The position numbers and the translations under genes are program-made. Below the pieces are notes generated by a model. That model had not been told where the DNA came from, did not search any database, and saw only the letters and a program-made list of their open reading frames with translations. Positions 1 through 7,700 of a stretch of 31,180 nt of DNA are shown here, one piece after another; position 1 is the stretch's first letter, and the number at the start of each line of letters is the position of its first letter. Origin of the DNA: an uncultured Prevotella sp. (lineage in GTDB: Bacteria > Bacteroidota > Bacteroidia > Bacteroidales > Bacteroidaceae); NCBI GenBank assembly GCA_900319895.1, contig ONQK01000019.1, forward strand, positions 1 through 31,180. The letters are read 5' to 3'.

Positions 1-858
1 GATTTGTACCGGTTTGCTTCGGTTCAAAACTTGAAAGGCTATGTAGCCCATTATTGCGATTTGCGACTTAAATCCTTCGAAACGTTCATCAAAGTGTTAG
101 TCGAGCACAAGGATTATGTGTCGGCAAATTGCCTTTTGAGGATGCTTGGGGACAATGTTGCCATTTTCCGCCTGATTTATTGTGAAAACGACAAAAACTT
201 GCTCTTATTGCGTCACGCTCTCTATGTAATGGATGGATGCGAGAGGAATCTTGAAGTGTTGCCTGAAAAGAACGTCAATGAGGGCGTTTTGTCAGAGGAA
301 GAATTAAAAAAGTCGGAAGAAGCTATACGCTATAATCGTGAACATCGTCAGCGATTGATGCGTGAAGCACAGAAGATTCTTGCAGCTTCCCCACTTCAGT
401 CTAGAGACAAGGCTGCATTTGACAAAATTGTGGAAGACAGAAACTGGAAGTTCAAGGAGTTTGAAGCGTATAAGAGGCAGGGAAACAATCAGTATCAGTG
501 GAGGGAACTCTACGATTTAATAGGCTGTTGCGACGGATTCGACATTCTTTCCTACATTTCACAATATGCTCACGGGTTGAGCATGAGCAATCTTGTTATT
601 GAGTTGAACGAGGAGAATATCAATGGATGTGTTACCGAGGCTTTAGGGCTGATAAAACGGCTTCACGAATATACTTTGGATTTCTTTGCTTCCGAGCAGA
701 GCTATATTCTAGAAGGTCTTTTGGAACCAAAAATGCGTGATGAAATCTTAGCTTGCTTCGAAGAACAACATCGACCTGATATAGACACCTGGAATCAGTT
801 TGTCATGAACAAGCTAAACGATTTGCGCCAAAAAGGCTATTATGAAGTTATCTTGTAA
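1..858 (+). CDS. Uncharacterised protein, 5' end outside window
   Basis: The reading frame is open from the first base of the window and ends at a TAA at 856-858, so the true start probably lies upstream; a TTG at 4 is the first possible start inside the window. About 285 residues are visible. The protein looks soluble and helical, with charged segments (a Glu/Lys/Arg-rich stretch around residues 95-125), several scattered cysteines, and no signal peptide or membrane segment in the visible part. I do not recognise the family and assign no function. Codons are T-ending and AT-leaning, in contrast to the C-ending codons of most genes to the right. This gene and the next one may therefore be an accessory or acquired block. 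The next gene starts 108 bases downstream on the same strand. Confidence 0.6.
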   Translation, partial: DLYRFASVQNLKGYVAHYCDLRLKSFETFIKVLVEHKDYVSANCLLRMLGDNVAIFRLIYCENDKNLLLLRHALYVMDGCERNLEVLPEKNVNEGVLSEEELKKSEEAIRYNREHRQRLMREAQKILAASPLQSRDKAAFDKIVEDRNWKFKEFEAYKRQGNNQYQWRELYDLIGCCDGFDILSYISQYAHGLSMSNLVIELNEENINGCVTEALGLIKRLHEYTLDFFASEQSYILEGLLEPKMRDEILACFEEQHRPDIDTWNQFVMNKLNDLRQKGYYEVIL

Positions 859-966
859 TGTTTGCAGTTATGGAAGAGTGCTTGGAACTAGCAGCATGGT
901 TGTTGGAGGAATAAGGATTTTATACCAGTAGAAAGATAAAATTGGGAAAGGAGAGGAGGAGTACTA

Positions 967-1464
967 ATGACTACACTTGTTATATGGGTTTTGTTTGTCG
1001 TCATATGGATATTGTATGTCGTTGTTGTGGCGGGCAAACATGTTTCTGATATAGCCAACCTTAAACAGCCTGTTGAGACTGATTGTTTGGATGAGTGCAA
1101 GCGTAATAAGCTGGCTACAAACAAACAGGATGATTGTAGCGCCACGGTTAGTAAGGCTCAGGCGAAGGGTTCCATCGTGGCAGATAATGCCATGGCGGCT
1201 ATAGCTGGTGCAGCATTGGCATCTCATATGGCAAAGCGTCTTAAGCACGACGATGCCAGAGACATTAGCGATGATGATATATACCTTTATGATGATGAAC
1301 TGGATGAGTTTGGCATATTGGACAATTTGGATGGGTTGGAAGAGTTGGGCGATTCGGCTCCTCCAGGTACGGAAGATGTTGTTAATTATCACCACCATGA
1401 CGATGACACCTGTCATGATAACGAATTGGATGCTTATGATGATTTCATCGCGTCGTTAGACTGA
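967..1464 (+). CDS. Small membrane-anchored protein with Asp/Glu/His-rich tail, unknown function
   Basis: This is a 165-residue protein. A very strong ribosome binding site (GGAGAGGAGGAG, about 949-961) precedes the ATG and decides the start. Residues 4-22 form one hydrophobic helix (TTLVIWVLF...VVVVAG) that should anchor it in the inner membrane. Residues 75-90 are Ala/Gly-rich and may pack against a membrane. From about residue 94 the protein is strongly acidic (DDAR, SDDD, YDDELDEF), and residues 142-153 carry a HHHDDDTCHD cluster that could bind a divalent metal, which is my inference from composition only. Cysteines at 40, 44, 57 and 149 are notable in so short a protein. I know no named family for it. 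It probably shares a transcript with the gene ending at 858. Confidence 0.65.
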   Translation: MTTLVIWVLFVVIWILYVVVVAGKHVSDIANLKQPVETDCLDECKRNKLATNKQDDCSATVSKAQAKGSIVADNAMAAIAGAALASHMAKRLKHDDARDISDDDIYLYDDELDEFGILDNLDGLEELGDSAPPGTEDVVNYHHHDDDTCHDNELDAYDDFIASLD

Positions 1465-1590
1465 TTGTCCTGCCATTCAAAATGAATTCCCAAGAACACA
1501 TCATTTCCCCTTGTTTTCCAGTTCTTTCATTTACAGAGCCATTGGCTAAAAAGTAGGAGGGAAACCGGCTCCACAACATTTTTCTTCAAT

Positions 1591-1612
1591 AAAAAATACT
1601 GTCCTTACAGCA
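1591..1612 (-). terminator. Probable Rho-independent terminator of the ispH operon
   Basis: Read on the minus strand about 30 bases past the ispH stop codon, a short stem (TGCTGT / ACAGTA with one G-T pair, loop AAGG) is followed directly by six T residues. The stem is only 4-6 bp, so the strength is uncertain, but the position at the end of a four-gene minus-strand cluster fits. Confidence 0.45.
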
Positions 1613-1641
1613 ACTTTCAAGCAAAAATCAACATTTTAATG

Positions 1642-2520
1642 TCAAAGACTTGTTGGCAGTTTCATATTCTGGATTGCGTCCCGACACTCTTCCATCAGCC
1701 ATTTCGGTGTGCTGGTGGCTCCGCAAATCCCCACTGTTGCCACGTTCCTGAACCATTCAGTGTCTATTTCCCGTGCACTTTCAATCAAAAAGCTGTTCGG
1801 ATTGACTGACCGGCATTCATTGAACAAGACTTTCCCGTTTGAACTTTTTCGTCCGCACACAAAAAGTATCAAGTCGTGGCGCGCCGCAAAAGCCGCGATG
1901 TTGGGCATGCGGTTGGCCACTTGCCGACAGATGGTGTCAAAACTTTTGAAGTCGCACGATGGCGAGATATGCGCTTGGATGTAGTCAATGATGCCATGAA
2001 ACTCGTCCAGCGACTTGGTGGTTTGCGAATACAAGTAAATGTCACGGTTGAAGTCCAGTTGCTTCACATCGTCCAGATTTTCCACCACCACGGCCCTGCT
2101 CTTGGTTTGTCCAACTAGTCCGAGCACCTCGGCATGGCCGTTTTTGCCGAAGATCACGATTTGTGCCGCGGGATTTTCGTCAAATTGCCGCTTTATTCGC
2201 CTTTGTAATTGCAGCACCACCGGACAAGTGGCATCAATGATTTCGATGTCGTTGTTTTTCGCCATGGCATAGGTCTCCGGCGGCTCGCCATGGGCGCGCA
2301 AGAGCACCTTGGCGTGGCGGATGCTTTTCATCTGCTCATGTTCAATGGTTTCAAGCCCCATGGCATGCAGGCGGTCGCATTCCATGCCGTTGTGCACAAT
2401 GTCGCCCAGACAATACAGTTTCTTGCTGTTTGCCAGCTCTTCCTCTGCCTTTTTGATGGCTGTCGTCACGCCGAAGCAAAAGCCGCTGTCCTTGTCTATT
2501 TCAATCTGAATTGCTGCCAT
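1642..2520 (-). CDS. ispH: 4-hydroxy-3-methylbut-2-enyl diphosphate reductase
   Basis: IspH (LytB) performs the last step of the MEP isoprenoid pathway: it reduces HMBPP to IPP and DMAPP with an iron-sulfur cluster in the cytoplasm. The 292-residue protein has the three cluster cysteines in the expected contexts: C15 in GFCFGV, C99 in DATCP, and C198 in DTIC. The substrate-binding histidines lie in IVHN (H43), RAHGEP (H77) and GHAE (H129). The C-terminal CGATSTPKWLMEE corresponds to the family's usual AGASTPxxLI. Length is normal for the short IspH form. It is the last gene of the minus-strand cluster: its ATG lies one base after the meaB stop codon, so translational coupling is likely. No frameshift or missing residue is seen. 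Confidence 0.95.
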   Translation of the reverse strand: MAAIQIEIDKDSGFCFGVTTAIKKAEEELANSKKLYCLGDIVHNGMECDRLHAMGLETIEHEQMKSIRHAKVLLRAHGEPPETYAMAKNNDIEIIDATCPVVLQLQRRIKRQFDENPAAQIVIFGKNGHAEVLGLVGQTKSRAVVVENLDDVKQLDFNRDIYLYSQTTKSLDEFHGIIDYIQAHISPSCDFKSFDTICRQVANRMPNIAAFAARHDLILFVCGRKSSNGKVLFNECRSVNPNSFLIESAREIDTEWFRNVATVGICGATSTPKWLMEECRDAIQNMKLPTSL

Positions 2521-2521
2521 T

Positions 2522-3622
2522 TTATCGCCTCAAGCCGTCAAAGTAGTGTCTCAAAAGTTCTCCTGCCGCCGCAAATGAGGTCTTTTCGCCAGCCAAGACC
2601 ATCCGCTCCTCTTGCCTGAGGCGCTCTTCGATGTCGGAATTGTTGTAAAAGCTGTTGCGCAGGCTCTCGTTGATGGTTTCATACATCCAGTATTTCGACT
2701 GTTCGTTGCGCCGGTAGTCGAAATAGCCATTGTGGTTGACAAAAGCGATGTACTCATAGATCATGTCCCATACCTCTTTGATGCCGGTACCATAGAATCC
2801 TGAATAACAAAGGACTTTCGGCAGCCATCCGCTAGCGGACATCGGGAAGAAATGCAGGGCGTTGCGGAAATTCGTCGCTGCCATCTCGCATTTGTCCACA
2901 TTGTTGCCATCACATTTGTTAATGACAATGCCATCGGCAATTTCCATGATTCCGCGCTTGATGCCTTGCAACTCGTCTCCCGTCCCTGCCAGTTGGATCA
3001 GCAGGAAAAAGTCGACCATTGAGTGGCAAGCCGTTTCGCTTTGCCCCACACCAACTGTCTCCACAAAAATCTTGTCATAGCCTGCCGCCTCGCACAAGAT
3101 GATGGTCTCACGCGTTTTCCGCGCCACACCCCCCAAAGAGCCTGCCGTTGGCGAGGGGCGAATGAACGCCTCCTGGCGAAGTGAAAGCTTTTCCATACGC
3201 GTCTTGTCGCCTAAGATGCTGCCTTTACTGCGCTCACTGCTAGGATCTATGGCCAAGACAGCCAGTTTGCCACCATATTCATCGAGCACATGGCAGCCGA
3301 AAGCATCTATTGACGTACTCTTCCCGGCTCCAGGAACGCCGCTAATGCCTATTCTCACCGATTTACCGGCGTGTGGCAGACATTTTTCGATGACTTCTTG
3401 CGCCTTTTGCTGGTGGGCCGGGTTGACGCTCTCTACCAAAGTCACCGCCTGGCTGAGAATCGTAACGTCGCCTTTGAGGATTCCCTCCACCATGTCGGCA
3501 ACAGAAATCTCACGTCGCTTAAAAACACTCCGTTTAAGGTATGGGTTGATGATCGACGGCTGCTTGACACCGCTATTGACGGTCAGCCCTTTATATTCTG
3601 CACTATTTTCTGGATGTTCCAT
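2522..3622 (-). CDS. meaB: Methylmalonyl-CoA mutase-associated GTPase MeaB
   Basis: MeaB (ArgK family) is a G3E-type GTPase that loads and protects adenosylcobalamin on methylmalonyl-CoA mutase, an enzyme that Bacteroidales use between succinate and propionate. In the 366-residue protein the Walker A motif GVPGAGKST is at 95-103. It is followed by AIDPSSERSKGSILGDKTRM (about 124-143), the switch region FVETVGVGQSE (about 186-196) and the NKCD base-recognition motif at 235-238. An N-terminal helical extension and a C-terminal dimerisation arm complete the usual architecture. The ATG lies 8 bases past the upstream DUF1573 gene and the stop abuts ispH, so all belong to one cluster. The mutase subunits themselves are not in this window. 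Confidence 0.95.
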   Translation of the reverse strand: MEHPENSAEYKGLTVNSGVKQPSIINPYLKRSVFKRREISVADMVEGILKGDVTILSQAVTLVESVNPAHQQKAQEVIEKCLPHAGKSVRIGISGVPGAGKSTSIDAFGCHVLDEYGGKLAVLAIDPSSERSKGSILGDKTRMEKLSLRQEAFIRPSPTAGSLGGVARKTRETIILCEAAGYDKIFVETVGVGQSETACHSMVDFFLLIQLAGTGDELQGIKRGIMEIADGIVINKCDGNNVDKCEMAATNFRNALHFFPMSASGWLPKVLCYSGFYGTGIKEVWDMIYEYIAFVNHNGYFDYRRNEQSKYWMYETINESLRNSFYNNSDIEERLRQEERMVLAGEKTSFAAAGELLRHYFDGLRR

Positions 3623-3630
3623 ATCTACTC

Positions 3631-4704
3631 CTATTCCGTTACATTGATATCGATGATGACTTTGGGGCGCTTGGGATCATTGGTGGTCAGCAATACACGC
3701 GGTTTCCCCTTGACATGCTGCAGCTGACGGCGGTCAACTGTTATCTTCAGTTTTGTCGAGGCACCGACCTCCAAACTGCGCTGTCCCAACGACACTTTGA
3801 TGCCTTCGGTGTACATTTGCAAAGAGGTAATCTTCAGGGCAGAGAGCCCTTTATTGGTAATCACGACCTCGCCCTTGAGCTTATTTTTGCCATTAAACCT
3901 CCCCAAATCCAACGCCAGAGGTTCGTATTTGATGCGTGCGGCATTCATCAGGTCAATTTCTTCCATATCCTGGAAATTAGGCAAAGAAACCACAGACACA
4001 AGCATCTCCTTGTCCCTGCTCACCTTGTCGCCCGGCTGGTGCCCCAAATATATTTTCGTCTGGGTCAGGCCCAGGCTCCGCAACTTCTGCGAGTCCAGCA
4101 TCAACCTTATCACCCCGGCATGTCCAGAGGCAATCGTCGATGGCGAGACCTCCGCTTTGAGATAGGGCGGCAGGTGCATTACAACTGGCTCTGCCGAACG
4201 GCTCGAATTGTTGAACACATGGATTTCCTGCACCTGCATATCGCCTTGGTTGACATCATCGAATTCGATGTCTGCACGGTCGACCGTCAAATCGCCGACT
4301 TTAAAAGCGTATGCACCTTCAAACTCCTTGATTTCAGACACCACCACACCGCGCATCGTCAAATAAGTGGGCACCGGATTGTTGACCGTATATATGCCAA
4401 CCTGCTTGGCAAAATGCCCTAACTGCTTGGCGTCATAGGTGGCTTTGACGAAAAAGGTGTCGCCCCGCTCGATGCGCTTTTCCGGATATTCCACACTCGT
4501 ACAGCCGCAACTGGTCCGCACATCGCGTATAAACATGTCGTTCCGGCTGTTGTTGACTAATTCAAACTCCACTGTCACAGGCTTTTTGAAAATCACCTGC
4601 CCACAGTCTACATCCACATTGGTGGTCTTTATATTCTGTGCCAGCAACGCCGTCCCAAATGCGCTTCCCAGCATCAGCATTGCTGTCTTTTTCCTTAAAT
4701 TCAT
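3631..4704 (-). CDS. DUF1573-domain secreted protein
   Basis: This 357-residue exported protein has an N-terminal signal peptide (MNLRKKTAMLMLGSAFGTALLAQ, cleavage probably near residue 22-23). It carries a DUF1573 domain with the diagnostic NNSRNDMFIRDVRTSCGCTSVEYP region, SCGC at 65-68. The rest is built of repeated beta-sandwich (Ig/ASH-like) modules: a second around residues 130-230 and a third around 260-355. The latter has 'LDLGRFNGKNKLKGEVVITNKG' character, as expected of DUF1573-type repeats. The biochemical role of the family is unknown; it is abundant in Bacteroidetes envelopes. It sits 21 bases after the macroglobulin gene and 8 bases before meaB, which argues for one transcript. 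Confidence 0.85.
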   Translation of the reverse strand: MNLRKKTAMLMLGSAFGTALLAQNIKTTNVDVDCGQVIFKKPVTVEFELVNNSRNDMFIRDVRTSCGCTSVEYPEKRIERGDTFFVKATYDAKQLGHFAKQVGIYTVNNPVPTYLTMRGVVVSEIKEFEGAYAFKVGDLTVDRADIEFDDVNQGDMQVQEIHVFNNSSRSAEPVVMHLPPYLKAEVSPSTIASGHAGVIRLMLDSQKLRSLGLTQTKIYLGHQPGDKVSRDKEMLVSVVSLPNFQDMEEIDLMNAARIKYEPLALDLGRFNGKNKLKGEVVITNKGLSALKITSLQMYTEGIKVSLGQRSLEVGASTKLKITVDRRQLQHVKGKPRVLLTTNDPKRPKVIIDINVTE

Positions 4705-4725
4705 TGTTCTTTAATTAAAAATTCA

Positions 4726-7700
4726 CTATTTTTCTATCCTCAGCCTCATCGCCTTACTGCGTGCCGAGAATTCGGGCGCATAAGCACACTGTACCGTGCA
4801 TGTCCCACTGGTGTACTCTCCCGCCCTATCGATGAAATATTCTGTCTCTATCACATGCTTTCCTTTGCGCAACATATTGAAATAATATGCCGTAGTGCCG
4901 TCTCTTGGCGCGACATAACAGCCGTTTCGATAGCCGCTGAGCTGCTCCACAGGCTCAAGGCACGCCGCACGTTTGTCCACCACCTGCACAAAGTCGTAGT
5001 CACGGTCGGCTTGGATGGTGATGCGTACTTTCACCTTGTGGCCAACTTGCAACGGTGCCCCACCACCCAAGATCTCACGCTTGACGGTGATTCCAGAGAC
5101 ATTTTCATCAATGTCTCCTGTTTTTTGCATAAATTGAGCATAGACAGCCCCCCAACTCGTTCCTGCTGACGACTTCTCTACCGTCAATGTACGCAAGGAG
5201 CCACCATTCATCGTGGTTTTAACATATCCGAGCCCTGCCGTCGCCGCAGGCAAAGGAAGTTGCTCGCCGTTTACAGACAATTTGGCGTGTGGCTGTTCGG
5301 CGAAGGCTGGGGTTTGGGCGTCGACAAAGGCATAAACAGCGTTCACACTATTGACCGGCGTGTCCCAGCAAGTAGTACGCTTCTCATGAAGTAGCCAGCG
5401 TTGCAATTCCTCAATCGTCTTCACATCGTTTGGCTCAATGGCTTTGATCGCCTCAATGGCGGCAACAACCGTTGGAATCCGATAGTCAAACCACGAGTAA
5501 TAAGCACGCGGCGTGTCAAAATAGCGACCCAATTCCTCTTTGTAAACCGTATATTCGCGAATGCTCTGCAAATACTCCGCCGCTTTCGTCCGATAGCCGT
5601 TCTTGGCCAAGATGACGGCCGCCGTGGCCTTGCCATAAATGGTCATCTCCGTCGTTTTCTTTGACAAAAGCTCCAGCATATATCGCTGTGCAGTCTGCAC
5701 GTTTTGAGGCAAATCCCTCCCATCAAGCGCCAAGGTATACAGAATCCGGACAACTAATTCTGAGGGACGCAGTTTCTTGATGCCGCGTTTCTCGTCCTTT
5801 CTCATTTGTTCATATTCTCTTACGAGTGTCGTGCCCAAGAATTCCAACGACTTGTCGAGCATCTGCCGTGAGGTTGGCTGCATACTGGTCATCGCGTTCA
5901 GCCTCACCAGCATTTCACTAACCGCCTGCGTCATGTACGGGCTGCCTTCCATGCCTTTCCACCAGCTCCATGCGCCATCGGCTCGCTGCAACTGCTGCAA
6001 TTTCGCCAGCGTAGTGGTCAAACGATGCTGCAATGCCGCCTCGTCAAAGAGATGCACAAGCTGTTGCTTTTGGTCTTCCTCGCGTTCCGCAGCCATCACC
6101 CAAGGCGTTTCAGCCAACAATAATGCCTTCAGCTCCTGATTTTTCTGCAAACTGCTCATCAGCGAGGTCTCCCGACCCTGTTCCGCCTTCCATTGCAAGA
6201 CAACATCTTTGATTTTCGGCGACTGCCGGAGAACATGCGTTGCCAAAGTGTTGGCGTAAAAGGCCGAGGCCAAACTCATCGCATTTTCCTCACAAACTTC
6301 TGCCATCGTCGGCAAAGCTTGCAGCATCAGCCATGCTGGATTATTGTAGTATTCAATGGTCAAGCGATTCTCCGGAGTCTCTACCGCAAAAAGCTTGTCA
6401 AGGTCAATATTGAGTGTGCCCGGACGGTTCTGGGTGAAAGCCAGCGTGTTGGTCACCAGCTCATGGTCTGGCAAAACAGGCAAATAGTGCTGCTCACCGT
6501 CGCTAAACGTCGCGCCCTCCACCGTTATGCGGCAGACCAGCAGCGGATGAGTGTCCCTTGCCTGAAAATCGAACACGGCAGAAATTGTCTCGCCGGCGGG
6601 AAGGGTGACTTCTTGTGAGCATTGCTCCACCACCTCGTCGCTTTCAGGGTCTGCCAGGACCATTCGGGCGACGCCTGTCTGCCGGTTCCCGCTCATGTTG
6701 ACAATGCGTGCCGAGATTTTCACTTGGTCGCCACTGCGCACGAATCGGGGCATGTTGGGCTGCACCATCACGTCTTTCTGCGCGACAATTTCAGCCTCTA
6801 AAAAGCCATAATTCATCATTTGGTCATGGGCAAGACCCATAAAGCGCCAAGTGGTCAGGCTCTCCGGCAAATTGAACTTGATATTCACATTTCCCTTGGC
6901 ATCAGACATCAGGGCCGGGTAGAAAAAGGCTGTCTCTTCCAAGTTCTCACGCATTTGGACGGCGGGAGCTCCACCTTGCTTTTTATCCTCCTTCATGTCC
7001 ATGTCGGCCGCGGCCTCAACAGCTTCGTCGCCACTGGCGGATTTCGCGGCCATTGGCATTGCCCTTGAAAATGCCATCTCCTCAACTGCCATCGCCGAAG
7101 TCTTCAAAAGCCGGCGCGGGCCGCCGCCGAACTTCACTTCATTGAAAGTGTCGAAAAGGCCTCCGGAATGATAAAGGCCCTCAAACCCAGCATAGAATCT
7201 GTTCAAGGACAGAGGTTTTACGGATAGGTTCTGATAAGGAGAGGTCTCAAACTGCGACCAGCGGAGACCCGACAGGAAACACCAGGAGGTGTGCGCCAAG
7301 CTGCGACCTAAATTCGGGGAGAAATGCCAGTCATGCTGACGAATTTGGTCTAGTGATTGGTCATATAGCACTGCCATCAGCTGTGATTTTGCGACAGGCC
7401 TCCCTGCTTTTGCGATGTGCAAAGTCCATTCTTCACGCTGCCCGGGCACCAAGCGGTCCCTGAAAGTCGTCCACTTCAAGTCCATCTGCTTTTCAGGCAG
7501 AGGCTTGGCAATGCTCACTTGGTGTGAATAGACATTTCCTTCTTTCATCCAGAGATAATTCAGCAGAATGCCGTCGCCATACTCATTCCTATATGTCAAT
7601 TTCCGGGTCTGCACCTCATTGTTGAGCGTGAATGCGCCGCTTTCGAGGACTTTTTCGCCGGAAATCATCGTATATAAGACATAAATGTCATCGGAAGCCC

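Noticed and set aside
858..914. An 18-codon frame (MFAVMEECLE...) whose ATG overlaps the TAA of the first gene
   Set aside because: The TAATG overlap suggests coupling, but 18 codons without any recognisable feature are expected by chance; not called as a gene.
964..1416. A 150-codon minus-strand frame opposite the acidic membrane protein gene
   Set aside because: The plus-strand frame has an excellent ribosome binding site and a sensible membrane anchor; the minus frame has neither and is the antisense of Asp-rich codons.
1536..1571. GAGCC / GGCTC inverted repeat as a terminator of the left plus-strand genes
   Set aside because: The stem is 5 bp with a long loop and no proper T-run directly after it; too weak to call.
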